Below, piece after piece: positions 8,968 to 18,069 of a stretch of 64,000 nucleotides of DNA. Each line of letters begins with the position of its first letter. Positions within the stretch are counted from its first letter, which is position 1. Source of the DNA: Brevibacillus choshinensis (GTDB lineage: Bacteria > Bacillota > Bacilli > Brevibacillales > Brevibacillaceae); contig NZ_CP069127.1 in assembly GCF_016811915.1 (NCBI RefSeq), positions 2,951,001 to 3,015,000 of the forward strand, written 5' to 3'. Under the pieces are notes generated by a model, which was not told where the DNA came from, searched no databases, and was given only the letters and a program-made list of their open reading frames with translations. Both the position numbers and the translations under genes were made by a program.

Positions 8968-10050
8968 ATGCGAATTGGAATTGATGGTAGAAAAATACCA
9001 GAGGCGAAGTTGAGAGGACCGATAGGCACACTTGAACACGCCAAAAGTCTAGGAATGGAAGGAGTGTTTTTCCGAACCATCCTGGATGTAAGCCCGACAC
9101 TGGACAGATCGGTGATCCGTGAAATCCGTCAGCGTGCCGATGAGCTCGGGCTCTATCTGGAAGCAGGTTTAACGAAAGTGAATCCTTATGCTCTTCCTGA
9201 AACTCCAGAAGTGAGGCAAATCGGTGATGGGGATACGCTGCTCGGTTTCCGGAGAATGATGGAGGCATGCGCAGAATTCGATATTCGGGAGCTTTGGATT
9301 TCGACGGCAGGTATAAAACCGAACTACAGAGGACGATTCATGACTGACCGCTTTCGAACAGACGTTTCCTGGGAAGACCAGCTTGAGGCGACACGGCGAT
9401 TCATGCTGAAGCTTAGGCCCATAGCTTTGGACCTCGGGATTCATCTAAATCTGGAAACACACGAAGAGATTACAACGTTTGAAATTCTCCGCCTGATCGA
9501 ATCGGTTGGCGAGGATGTGGTAGGGATCGTCTTTGATACGGGAAACATCCTCATTCGCGGGGAGCATCCTGTCTACGCAGCTAAACGTATTGCTCCGTAC
9601 GTACGTCAAACGCACCTAAAGGATGGGTACGTTGAACTTATCGATGATGGTGCCTACTACCAGTCACGCATGTGCGGATCAGGTCTGGTTGATTTTTTTG
9701 CAATATTCTCCGAACTGAACAAATATCGCCCTGATCTTAACGTAACCATTGAATGTGATACTCCACGTTTAGGAGCGCTCAAAGGTGAGCCGCATTTTCT
9801 CGAGCTTTATAACCCAGAATGGATCGCAGGACATCCTGATCTTTCACGAGAAGAGTTTTCCGCGTATTTTGAACTCGTTCGTGACTTCACGGAACGCATT
9901 CGCAAGGGGGAGATCAAGTCCTGGCAGCAGCATAATGCGGAGTGTTTTGAGTACCCCGAAGCCATTCAGTGTATCGAGTCGTCCAGACAGCACATTGAAA
10001 AAATCTGCCAGGAGATTGGTATCACGAGGGGAGAAAAGGCCAATGCTTGA
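8968..10050 (+). CDS. Sugar-phosphate isomerase/epimerase-like TIM-barrel protein (copy 1)
   Basis: This 360-residue protein has the AP-endonuclease-2/xylose-isomerase-like barrel. Likely metal ligands are the Glu in LNLETHEEIT, the Asp in GIVFDTGN, the His in RQTHLKDG and the Glu in VTIECDTPR. Such proteins isomerise, epimerise or dehydrate sugars, polyols and small hydroxy acids. The substrate here is not recognisable. The C-terminal 60 residues extend beyond the usual barrel (family about 270-300). A good ribosome site (ggaaaggaag) precedes the ATG. Its last 8 bases overlap the start of the next gene, which encodes a diverged paralogue, so the two are translationally coupled and probably act on related compounds. 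Confidence 0.75.
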   Translation: MRIGIDGRKIPEAKLRGPIGTLEHAKSLGMEGVFFRTILDVSPTLDRSVIREIRQRADELGLYLEAGLTKVNPYALPETPEVRQIGDGDTLLGFRRMMEACAEFDIRELWISTAGIKPNYRGRFMTDRFRTDVSWEDQLEATRRFMLKLRPIALDLGIHLNLETHEEITTFEILRLIESVGEDVVGIVFDTGNILIRGEHPVYAAKRIAPYVRQTHLKDGYVELIDDGAYYQSRMCGSGLVDFFAIFSELNKYRPDLNVTIECDTPRLGALKGEPHFLELYNPEWIAGHPDLSREEFSAYFELVRDFTERIRKGEIKSWQQHNAECFEYPEAIQCIESSRQHIEKICQEIGITRGEKANA

Positions 10051-11017
10051 GAAGTTGCCTACAAGAGTTGGTATTTTCGCGAAAGATCTGTGCGGTTCGT
10101 CATTTGATGTACGGGATTCGATTCTGCAGGCGCGGCAGCATGGAATGAAAGGTACTTTCATTGGAACTGCCATCAAGGCGAGCTCGACATTGGATCAGGG
10201 GGAATTGGAAGATATCCGGAAACTCGCACAGGAGTCAGGGATCACACTTGGACTCGGAATCGGGATGCTTAATCCCTATCGTCCAGAACGATCCTCGGAA
10301 GCATTGGAAGTCGGAAACGGAGATCTTGCAAAAGGTTTGCTAACGTTGACAGAGGCAGCTCTTGCGCTTGGTCAACCCAATGTGATGCTAGTGGTTGGCA
10401 AGGAAGAAGACCGCTTTAATCGTTCGGTTACCTGGTCAGTTCAATTGGAAGAGGTATCCTATTTCTTGAAACGATTGGAACCGGACCTCCGTTCGCTTGG
10501 GGCACGCGTGCTCATCAAGACTCACGAGGAAATCACGTCTTGGGAGGTTCGACGATTACTAGAGGTACTCGATCCTGATCTTTTCGGTGCTGCATTCGAT
10601 CCCGTGAATCTGATCGTACGCATGGAGGATCCGATTGCTGCAGCGGATCGTCTCGCGGGTCGCATTGGGCAAGTTCATGTCGACGATGCGCGTCTCTTGT
10701 GGAGCGGACGGGGCTACTCCCGTTTACTCTGCCCAGTGGGTGAGGGCTGCATCGACTGGACTGGACTGATAAGCAGAATTAGCGCAAGTGATCCGGATGC
10801 CTGGTACTGGGGAGAGATCCATCGCGCAGAACTTGATGTACCGTTCCGAAACGAAGGTTGGTTTGATTTTCATCCAGATATCGAAATCTCGGAACTGGCA
10901 GCGTGGATCTCGAAAGGAAGACCGCTGACTGGGGCTCCGCTTTCACTGGTGGGAGATATAGAGGAGCGAGTAAGAGAAGTTGCCTCATTTCTTGCGCGAC
11001 AAGTGATTTATGGCTAA
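10043..11017 (+). CDS. Sugar-phosphate isomerase/epimerase-like TIM-barrel protein (copy 2)
   Basis: This 324-residue paralogue of the preceding protein shares the THEEIT segment, the Asp strand (GAAFDPVN), the His strand (GQVHVDDA) and a C-terminal Glu (YWGEIHRA). The open frame extends upstream to 9785, but ATG 10043, overlapping the previous stop codon, is the sensible start. One difference matters: the Glu that copy 1 has in LNLETHEE is a Lys here (LIKTHEE). If that Glu is a metal ligand as in the family, copy 2 may bind metal differently or serve as a non-catalytic partner. Function is unknown; the context suggests a role in the same catabolic pathway. Confidence 0.7.
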   Translation: MLEKLPTRVGIFAKDLCGSSFDVRDSILQARQHGMKGTFIGTAIKASSTLDQGELEDIRKLAQESGITLGLGIGMLNPYRPERSSEALEVGNGDLAKGLLTLTEAALALGQPNVMLVVGKEEDRFNRSVTWSVQLEEVSYFLKRLEPDLRSLGARVLIKTHEEITSWEVRRLLEVLDPDLFGAAFDPVNLIVRMEDPIAAADRLAGRIGQVHVDDARLLWSGRGYSRLLCPVGEGCIDWTGLISRISASDPDAWYWGEIHRAELDVPFRNEGWFDFHPDIEISELAAWISKGRPLTGAPLSLVGDIEERVREVASFLARQVIYG

Positions 11018-11093
11018 GGTTGTTCGTTGATAGGCCATTCTATACCTTTTTAGGCGATTAATGAACAGAACATTCTGAATACAAAGGGATGAT

Positions 11094-12626
11094 GTGAGAA
11101 TGGTGAGGAAAATCCCTCTTTACTTACTTATTGTTTTGCTGATTGGCAGTGTGATTGCCGGCTGCTCAAGCGAAACTGCAAACCGTGGTAGTGGTGCTGC
11201 AAAAGATACCCTGATTGTTGGGGTTCCCGATGCGGCGGTTTATATGGACCCTCAGATCCAGGCCTCCGTTGCTTCCTACCGCGTGACCACGCAAATTTTT
11301 GATAGGCTTGTAGCGCTGGACAGCAATATGAAGCTGGTACCCGCACTTGCAGAATCTTGGGACGTAGAAAATGAAACGACTACCGTTTTCCATCTTCGCA
11401 AGGGAGTCAAGTTTCACAATGGGGAAGAAATGAAAGCGGAAGATGTGAAATATAGCCTCGAAAGAACGATTGCAAGCGATGGCGTAAATTACAACTACCT
11501 CATTATCAGCGACATCATGATTGTTGATGATTACACCGTGAAGATTGTGACTTCAAAACCTTTTAATGCGCTCTTGTATAGGCTAACACTTGATGCCGCA
11601 GCCATCCTTAGCAAAAAGGCAGCTACCAGTGGCGAAGATTTCAATGCTCATCCCGTTGGCGCAGGTCCTTATAAATTCGTTTCTTGGGAGCTTGGCGGCG
11701 ATGTTGTTCTGGAAGCCTTTCCTGATTACTACAGAGGCGAACCCAAAATCAAGAAATTGATATTCAGGCAGATTCCTGAAGCGCTCAACAGATCCGTTGG
11801 TCTTGAAACAGGGGAAATCGACTTGGCTTATGATTTGGCCATTACTGATTTAGATAAGGTAAAGGGCAACAAAAACCTAGCGCTGGAGGAAGTCACCAGT
11901 ACAACCGAATGGTATCTGGGATTCAATACCAAAAAACCTATCCTTGATGATGTCCGTGTAAGGCAAGCGATCGCTTATGCTCTGAACACGAAGGACATGA
12001 TTGATATTGTTTTTAATGGTGTAGCGACCCCCTCCCACAACACGATGATTCCACCAGACGTTTTCGGCTATGCGCCTGATACCGTGACCTATGATTTCAA
12101 TATAGAGAAGGCGAAAAGTCTGCTGGCAGAGGCCGGGCACCCAAATGGCTTCAAGACGACACTGTGGGTTCCTGATAGCCAAGTGCCGAGAGATGCGGCA
12201 GTCGTCATTCAAGGGCAGCTGAGTGCCATTGGCATTCAAGTGGAAGTCAAGACCATGGAGCAGGGAAAATATTATTCTGCTACAGGAAAGGGCGAACATG
12301 ACCTGTTCTTCATGTCAAAAACATCGATTGATCCTGACAGTATGCTGAGGGCTGTGTACCACACGCAAGCATTTGGGCTTTCGGGCAATCGCTCGTTCTG
12401 GGCGACGAAAGAAGTGGATGAAAAATTAGACCGGGCCAGTGTGACGACGGATTCCAACGAGGCTAAGCAGCTTTATGCAGACGTTCAGAAAATAGTAGCG
12501 GACCAGCTTCCTCTTATCCCAATAGGAATTGAGCATCTAAATGCCGGCATGCAGTCAACGGTCAAGGGCTTTGGCTTATACCCAGGAAAAACGCATTCCA
12601 TCTACGGGACGTATTTTGAAGAGTAA
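11094..12626 (+). CDS. ABC transporter substrate-binding lipoprotein (peptide/opine family 5)
   Basis: This 510-residue solute-binding protein has a lipoprotein signal peptide (hydrophobic core LYLLIVLLIGSVIAGC, lipid-modified Cys24). The SBP family 5 body follows (VPALAESWDVENET, VFHLRKGVKFHNGEEMKAEDVKYSLER). It binds its ligand outside the membrane and delivers it to the permeases encoded downstream. Family 5 proteins bind oligopeptides, nickel-opine complexes or other small solutes, so ligand identity is open. A ureide or modified amino acid is suggested by the neighbours. The GTG start at 11094 has gggatgat just upstream; an ATG two codons later is possible. A strong hairpin follows the stop codon and may keep this gene's mRNA more abundant than the permease message. 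Confidence 0.9.
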   Translation: MRMVRKIPLYLLIVLLIGSVIAGCSSETANRGSGAAKDTLIVGVPDAAVYMDPQIQASVASYRVTTQIFDRLVALDSNMKLVPALAESWDVENETTTVFHLRKGVKFHNGEEMKAEDVKYSLERTIASDGVNYNYLIISDIMIVDDYTVKIVTSKPFNALLYRLTLDAAAILSKKAATSGEDFNAHPVGAGPYKFVSWELGGDVVLEAFPDYYRGEPKIKKLIFRQIPEALNRSVGLETGEIDLAYDLAITDLDKVKGNKNLALEEVTSTTEWYLGFNTKKPILDDVRVRQAIAYALNTKDMIDIVFNGVATPSHNTMIPPDVFGYAPDTVTYDFNIEKAKSLLAEAGHPNGFKTTLWVPDSQVPRDAAVVIQGQLSAIGIQVEVKTMEQGKYYSATGKGEHDLFFMSKTSIDPDSMLRAVYHTQAFGLSGNRSFWATKEVDEKLDRASVTTDSNEAKQLYADVQKIVADQLPLIPIGIEHLNAGMQSTVKGFGLYPGKTHSIYGTYFEE

Positions 12627-12642
12627 ATACGAGAATTGGATC

Positions 12643-12678
12643 TTCGTATCATGCCGATACCCTTCGGCATGATACGAA
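12643..12678 (+). promoter_or_regulatory. Intercistronic hairpin after the binding-protein gene
   Basis: TTCGTATCATGCCG and its exact reverse complement form a perfect 14-bp stem with an 8-base loop. No T run follows, so it is not a standard terminator. Hairpins of this kind between binding-protein and permease genes usually protect the upstream mRNA from 3' decay and so raise binding-protein levels. Confidence 0.7.
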
Positions 12679-12744
12679 AAAACTGACTGTCTGGCAAAAG
12701 CCGATTTTTTGAGGAGAATCCAGTCGGAAAGTGGAGGTTGTCAG

Positions 12745-13683
12745 ATGTATAAATTTATTCTTCGAAGGCTAGCCATGCTGGTGCCTGTATTATTGGGGGT
12801 AAGCTTAATCGTTTTTACGATCATGGATCTTACTCCTGGTGATCCAGTGGAAATGTATTTAGGGGATAACTACACACCAGAGGCGCATGCTGCCATGACG
12901 CAGGAACTTGGTCTCGACCGACCATTCTTTGTTCGGTATATCCACTACATTGGCAATGTGGTTCAAGGAGACTTTGGCATCTCGTATTCAACGAAACAGC
13001 CCGTATCCGCAGAAATTGAAGCAAGGTTTCCGAGTACCATCATTCTTGCCATCTCTGCGCTCATTTTTGCCATTGCGTTAGGGATTCCGCTGGGGACCAT
13101 TTCTGCCGCAAAGCAATACTCCGCCATTGATTCGGTCTCGATGTTTGCCGCTTTAATAGGCGTTTCCATGCCGAACTTTTGGCTAGGGCTCATGCTCATT
13201 CTCATCCTTGCTGCCAATTTAGGGTGGTTTCCTTCGGCAAACTTCGATGGGTTCAAATCGTTAGTCCTTCCTGCCATTACTTTGAGTGCCAGCTCACTCG
13301 CAATCATTACAAGAATGACTCGGTCTTCCATGCTGGAAACCATTCGTCAGGATTACATCCGAACAGCACGAGCCAAAGGAGTCAAGGAGTTTAAAGTCAT
13401 TATCAAACATGCGCTCCGGAATGCCATGATCCCCATTATTACGGTATCGGGATTGCAGTTTGGCTTTGCAATTGGCGGGGCTGTGCTGGTAGAAACGGTA
13501 TTTTCCTGGCCTGGAATTGGCAGGCTTCTCGTTGAAACGATCAAATTAAAAGATACGCCTGTTGTGCTTGCGATTGTCCTCGTCATGGCAACCATGTTCA
13601 CAATTATTAATCTTGTCACCGATATCCTATACGCCTATTTTGATCCGCGTATAAGGGCACAGTACAAGATGAAGAAGGTGTAG
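12745..13683 (+). CDS. ABC transporter permease, DppB/OppB type
   Basis: This 312-residue inner-membrane permease starts with the family pattern MYKFILRRLAMLVPVLLGVS. It shows about six membrane segments and carries the EAA-like loop (RTARAKGVKEFKVIIKHALRNA) that contacts the ATPases. The frame is open from 12709, but ATG 12745 follows ggaggttgtcag and matches family starts. It pairs with the permease encoded 3 bases downstream to form the channel of the oligopeptide-type importer. Confidence 0.92.
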   Translation: MYKFILRRLAMLVPVLLGVSLIVFTIMDLTPGDPVEMYLGDNYTPEAHAAMTQELGLDRPFFVRYIHYIGNVVQGDFGISYSTKQPVSAEIEARFPSTIILAISALIFAIALGIPLGTISAAKQYSAIDSVSMFAALIGVSMPNFWLGLMLILILAANLGWFPSANFDGFKSLVLPAITLSASSLAIITRMTRSSMLETIRQDYIRTARAKGVKEFKVIIKHALRNAMIPIITVSGLQFGFAIGGAVLVETVFSWPGIGRLLVETIKLKDTPVVLAIVLVMATMFTIINLVTDILYAYFDPRIRAQYKMKKV

Positions 13684-13686
13684 CGG

Positions 13687-14595
13687 ATGAATACAACAAC
13701 GATGCCGAGAAACAATGAAAAAGCGGAAATCCTAGTGAGAAAGAAAAAGAAATCCCAGTGGGTCGCGATTTGGAAACGATTAAAGAAGAATAAAATGGCC
13801 CTTGCAGGCTTAATCATATTAGCGATTATCAGCCTGTTGGCAACTTTTGCAAACGTCTTATTCGATTATAACTCCGTAGCCATTCAACAAAGCGCTGCAT
13901 TGCGCTTGAAACCGCCTTCTTTCAGCCATTGGCTGGGGACCGATGAACTAGGCAGAGATATTCTTGCGAGAATCGTTCATGGAGCGAGAGTCTCACTCCC
14001 GATCTCGTTTGCGACCATCCTTATTGCAGCGGTAGCAGGTGGTGTGCTAGGGGCAATTGCCGGATATGGAAGTAAAACAGTCGACAACACGATCATGCGG
14101 ATTATGGATATCTTTCTTGCCATCCCTAGCATTTTGTTATCCATCGCCATTGTATCTGCTCTGGGCCCTAGCATGACCAACCTGTTGATTGCCATTAGCA
14201 TCTCGAATATTCCTCCCTTCGCTAGAATTGTAAGGGCATCTGTGATGTCCATACGCAACGAAGAGTATGTGGAAGCGGCCAGGGCGATTGGCGCCAGTGA
14301 TATCCGCATTATCTTTCGTCACATCATACCCAATTCGATGGCTCCTGTAATCGTCCAAGCAACTTTGTGTATCGCAGGTTCGATCTTATCGATTGCCAGC
14401 TTGAGCTTCATCGGTCTCGGTATTCAGCCTCCTGCACCTGAATGGGGCGCCATGCTCAGCGGCGGTCGGCAGTATATACGTTATGCATGGTGGGTTTGCG
14501 CTTTCCCGGGTGTAGCGATTATGTTAACCATTCTTTCTCTCAATTTGCTTGGGGATGGATTGCGTGATGCATTGGACCCTAAGCTGAAGAACTAG
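13687..14595 (+). CDS. ABC transporter permease, DppC/OppC type
   Basis: This 302-residue second permease subunit has a charged cytoplasmic N-terminus (RKKKKSQWVAIWKRLKKNK), a first membrane helix and the typical SHWLGTDELGRDILARIVHGARVS motif of DppC proteins. The EAA loop reads VEAARAIGASDIRIIFRHIIPN. The C-terminus ends LLGDGLRDALDPK, the family hallmark. It lies 3 bases after the DppB-like gene and 9 bases before the first ATPase gene. Confidence 0.92.
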   Translation: MNTTTMPRNNEKAEILVRKKKKSQWVAIWKRLKKNKMALAGLIILAIISLLATFANVLFDYNSVAIQQSAALRLKPPSFSHWLGTDELGRDILARIVHGARVSLPISFATILIAAVAGGVLGAIAGYGSKTVDNTIMRIMDIFLAIPSILLSIAIVSALGPSMTNLLIAISISNIPPFARIVRASVMSIRNEEYVEAARAIGASDIRIIFRHIIPNSMAPVIVQATLCIAGSILSIASLSFIGLGIQPPAPEWGAMLSGGRQYIRYAWWVCAFPGVAIMLTILSLNLLGDGLRDALDPKLKN

Positions 14596-14604
14596 GAGGC
14601 CGCT

Positions 14605-15621
14605 ATGACTGGTAGACAGCTGCTCGAAATCAGGAATCTTACTGTGGAGTACAGGACGGATGATGAAATCGTCCATGCCGTTAACTCCCTTGATCTAACC
14701 CTGCATTCTGGAGAAAGTCTTGGTCTGGTAGGGGAGACAGGTGCCGGGAAAACTACAACAGCTCTCAGCATTTTGCAGCTTGTTGCGAACCCACCTGGCA
14801 AGATCACGAACGGTGAAATTTTATATGAAGGCGAAGATCTGCTAAAAGCAAAAACGGATACGCTGCGTCATATCCGAGGCAATAAAATATCCATGATATT
14901 TCAAGATCCGATGACGAGTCTAAATCCGGTTTATTCCGTCGGCGACCAAATTGCGGAAGTGATTCATCTCCATGAGTCATGCAGCAAAGCCGAGGCACAG
15001 CAAAAAGCTGCCGAGATGCTGGAAATGGTCGGGATTCCGAAAGATCGTTATGATGAGTTTCCCCATCAGTTTTCTGGAGGGATGAAGCAGCGCGTTGTGA
15101 TCGCTATGAGCATTGCATGTTCACCCAATCTAATCTTGGCGGATGAACCAACCACAGCGCTTGATGTGACGATTCAAGCTCAGGTGCTGGAATTGATGAA
15201 TGATTTGAAAGAGAAATTCAACACCTCTCTCCTTCTCATCACACATGACCTTGGTGTGGTTGCGCAGGTGTGTGACAGGGTCGCCATCATGTATGCGGGT
15301 GAGATTGTGGAAACAGGGACGATCGAGGAGATTTTTGAACATCCGCATCACCCGTATACGATTGGCCTGTTTAAATCCATTCCTACCCTGGATGAAAAAG
15401 TGGATAAGTTAAAACCGATAACAGGACAAATGCCGGATCCTACCAACTTGCCATCAGGCTGTTCCTTCCATCCGCGCTGCCCGCATATGAACGAGCTTTG
15501 TTCGAGTATCAAACCAGCGATGACGAATGTGGCAGGCACGCATTTCGTGAAATGCTTGATCCACGAGGGCAAGTTTGAATCACCTGCGCTTCGGGAGGAG
15601 GTAGTCAATCATGGCAGATAA
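14605..15621 (+). CDS. ABC transporter ATP-binding protein, DppD/OppD type
   Basis: This 338-residue ATPase has Walker [11 protein letters not shown]-loop [15 protein letters not shown], signature FSGGMKQRV, Walker [13 protein letters not shown] and the H-loop [12 protein letters not shown]. The C-terminal oligopeptide-transporter domain contains the Cys pattern [17 protein letters not shown]...VKCL, which in DppD/DppF proteins can hold an iron-sulfur cluster. It overlaps the partner ATPase gene by 11 bases, which points to coupled translation. It energises the importer. Confidence 0.93.
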   Translation: MTGRQLLEIRNLTVEYRTDDEIVHAVNSLDLTLHSGESLGLVGETGAGKTTTALSILQLVANPPGKITNGEILYEGEDLLKAKTDTLRHIRGNKISMIFQDPMTSLNPVYSVGDQIAEVIHLHESCSKAEAQQKAAEMLEMVGIPKDRYDEFPHQFSGGMKQRVVIAMSIACSPNLILADEPTTALDVTIQAQVLELMNDLKEKFNTSLLLITHDLGVVAQVCDRVAIMYAGEIVETGTIEEIFEHPHHPYTIGLFKSIPTLDEKVDKLKPITGQMPDPTNLPSGCSFHPRCPHMNELCSSIKPAMTNVAGTHFVKCLIHEGKFESPALREEVVNHGR

Positions 15622-16585
15622 TATTTTGGAGGTTCGGAATCTTAAAAAGCATTTCAAATCGAAGACGGGAACTCTGCATGCAGTCGATGGTGTCTCATTC
15701 AGTGTAGGGCGCGGGGAAACATTGGGGCTTGTAGGTGAATCCGGCTGTGGAAAGTCAACCATAGGCCGCTTAATACTCGGGCTGCATCAGGCGACAAGCG
15801 GAGAGATTCTTTTCAACGGGCAAGATATCTGCAAAATGAACAAAGCGCAGATTCATGACTTGCGCAAAGATCTTCAAATCATCTTTCAGGATCCTTTTTC
15901 CTCTCTGAATCCGAGGATGTCCATTGGTGAAATTATTGGAGAGCCGCTTCTCATCCATAAAAAGGTAAAGCATCGTGCAGATCTTGAAGCGGAAGTCAGA
16001 CGCTTGATGGATGTTGTGGGATTGAGTGAAAGGCTTGTCAATTCCTATCCCCATGAGCTCGATGGGGGACGTAGGCAGCGCGTCGGGATCGCAAGGGCAC
16101 TATCCTTGACCCCCCAGTTTATTGTTTGTGATGAACCGGTCTCTTCCTTGGATGTTTCTATCCAAGCGCAGGTGCTGAATTTGCTAAAGGATCTGCAGGC
16201 AGAATATGGTCTGACTTATCTATTCATCACTCATGACTTGTCCGTCGTAAAATATTTTTCTGATAAGATAGCGGTCATGTATCTCGGTCAACTGATTGAA
16301 ATCGCAGAATCCGATGAGCTGTTTAAAAAAACGATCCATCCCTATTCGCAAGCATTGCTTTCTGCCATACCGGTCCCAAACATACGTCAGAAGATGGAGC
16401 GCGTAAAGCTCTTTGGTGAGCTGACCAGTCCCATTGATCCAGTGCCTGGTTGTCGGTTTGCAAAACGCTGTTTGTACAATCAGGCAAAATGTGTCGGACA
16501 GGATCCGGAGCTCATTGATTTTGGAAATAGTCATTTCTGTGCATGCTGCAGAGCTGAAGAGTTACTCCACGCAACCCGTTTCTGA
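15611..16585 (+). CDS. ABC transporter ATP-binding protein, DppF/OppF type
   Basis: This 324-residue partner ATPase has Walker [11 protein letters not shown]-loop [15 protein letters not shown], Walker [13 protein letters not shown] and H-loop [12 protein letters not shown]. The ABC signature is LDGGRRQRV instead of LSGGQ, with Asp for Ser. Related DppF proteins carry similar DGGRRQR variants, so this subunit may contribute a weaker half-site in an asymmetric heterodimer. The C-terminal Cys motif is kept ([16 protein letters not shown]...HFCACC). It starts inside the end of the preceding ATPase gene. Confidence 0.92.
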   Translation: MADNILEVRNLKKHFKSKTGTLHAVDGVSFSVGRGETLGLVGESGCGKSTIGRLILGLHQATSGEILFNGQDICKMNKAQIHDLRKDLQIIFQDPFSSLNPRMSIGEIIGEPLLIHKKVKHRADLEAEVRRLMDVVGLSERLVNSYPHELDGGRRQRVGIARALSLTPQFIVCDEPVSSLDVSIQAQVLNLLKDLQAEYGLTYLFITHDLSVVKYFSDKIAVMYLGQLIEIAESDELFKKTIHPYSQALLSAIPVPNIRQKMERVKLFGELTSPIDPVPGCRFAKRCLYNQAKCVGQDPELIDFGNSHFCACCRAEELLHATRF

Positions 16586-16622
16586 ATTTTTCGTTAAGAA
16601 TGAGGATTGAGAGGGGACCGCT

Positions 16623-18017
16623 ATGAAGTATGACTTACTCATAAAGGACGGCAGTGTCGTTTTCAGAGACGCGGTGAAAAGGGCAGATATCGCCATTCGA
16701 AACGGGAAGATTGTTGCAATTGCTGAAAGAATACAGGCAGCAGCAGATCAAGTGGTTCATGCAGCAGGTCAATATGTGATGCCAGGGATGATCGATACGC
16801 ATGTTCATATCTGCGAACCGGGGCGCACAGAATGGGAAGGGTTTGAAAGCGGTACAAAGGCACTGGCAGCAGGAGGTACCACATGCTACGTCGATATGCC
16901 CTTGAACGCATTACCAGCTACTACGACAAAAGAAGCTTTCGAATTAAAACGAGCAGCTGCTGATGGGAAAAATTACGTCGATTATGCTTTTTACGGCGGT
17001 CTCGTTCCGGGAAATATGGAAAATTTGCAAGAGCTGTCCGATGCAGGTGTTGTAGCGTACAAGTGTTTCATGGCCACTTGCGGAAGTGATTTGCCGGATG
17101 ATTTTAAAAATGTGGATGACTTTACGCTTTATTCAGGAATGAAAAAATTAGCAGAGCTTGGACATATCTTATCGATTCATGCTGAAAATGCAGAGATCAC
17201 TGACCATTTCGCTCAAGAAAAGATCAAGCAAGGAAAGGTAACGGCTTTTGATTATGTGGCATCTCGTCCAGTCTTTACAGAAGTAGATGCCGTTTTGCGC
17301 GCACTGTTTTTCGCAAAAGAGACGGGTTGTAAGCTCCACTTTGTCCATATAAGCAGTGCAGATTCGGTAGAAGAGATCATGAAAGCACGCCATGAAGGAG
17401 TAGATGTAACCTTGGAGTCATGTCCGCACTACTTTACCATTACGACCAGTCAATTTGCAGAAATAGGACCCGTTGCCAAATGTTCGCCGCCATTGCGGGA
17501 TGAGTTGGAGCAAGAGAAGCTATGGGAAGCATTGAAACGAGGCAAAATCGATATGTTAACCTCGGATCATTCCCCTTGTCCGCCAGAAATGAAACATAGT
17601 GACACGAACAACATGTTTGAAGTATGGGGCGGAATTACGGGCTGCCAAAACAATGTTGACTTGATGTTTGATGAAGCTGTGAAAAAGCGTCATGTACCGG
17701 TAACCGAATTTGTCAGAATGATTTCGACCAACCCTGCCGAAAGGTTTCAATTACGGACAAAAGGTGAAATCGCGATAGGGAAAGACGCGGACATTATCTT
17801 GATCGATCCCAATCAATCGTATGTGGTAAAGGAAGAAAACTTCTATTATCGTCATAAGCATAGTCCCTATACAAATAGAACGATTGATTGCCGAGTCACC
17901 AAAACCTTCGTGAGAGGGCAGTTAGTGTTTGATGTAAATGAAGGGATTGTTGGGAACCCCATCGGACAATTCATGACCTCTCAGAAGATTCCACATAATG
18001 ATTTCGCACAATCCTAG
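16623..18017 (+). CDS. allB: Allantoinase
   Basis: This 464-residue cyclic amidohydrolase opens the hydantoin ring of allantoin to give allantoate. The motifs follow allantoinase: DTHVHICEPGRTEWEGFESG (HxH metal pair plus the diagnostic GRTEWEGFE), AGGTTCYVDMPLN, the Lys in VVAYKCFMA that is expected to be carboxylated to bridge the metals, ILSIHAENAE, LHFVHISSADS, and CSPPLRDE...DMLTSDHSPCPPEMK. Dihydropyrimidinase and hydantoinase relatives lack the GRTEWEGFE/SDHSPC combination. It is the sixth gene after the allantoate amidohydrolase-like gene and right after the importer. A hydantoinase acting on other ring compounds is the alternative. Confidence 0.85.
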   Translation: MKYDLLIKDGSVVFRDAVKRADIAIRNGKIVAIAERIQAAADQVVHAAGQYVMPGMIDTHVHICEPGRTEWEGFESGTKALAAGGTTCYVDMPLNALPATTTKEAFELKRAAADGKNYVDYAFYGGLVPGNMENLQELSDAGVVAYKCFMATCGSDLPDDFKNVDDFTLYSGMKKLAELGHILSIHAENAEITDHFAQEKIKQGKVTAFDYVASRPVFTEVDAVLRALFFAKETGCKLHFVHISSADSVEEIMKARHEGVDVTLESCPHYFTITTSQFAEIGPVAKCSPPLRDELEQEKLWEALKRGKIDMLTSDHSPCPPEMKHSDTNNMFEVWGGITGCQNNVDLMFDEAVKKRHVPVTEFVRMISTNPAERFQLRTKGEIAIGKDADIILIDPNQSYVVKEENFYYRHKHSPYTNRTIDCRVTKTFVRGQLVFDVNEGIVGNPIGQFMTSQKIPHNDFAQS

Positions 18018-18069
18018 TACCGTAAGCCATTTCGATTAATCCGATCAATCGTGCAAAGGAGAAGGAATT

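Noticed and set aside
9785..10042. Upstream extension of the second TIM-barrel frame
   Set aside because: It overlaps copy 1 in another frame. The ATG at 10043 next to the previous stop is the natural coupled start.
15611..16585. ABC signature LDGGRRQR as a sign of a dead ATPase
   Set aside because: Similar DGGRRQR variants are known among DppF-type subunits, and all other nucleotide motifs are intact.
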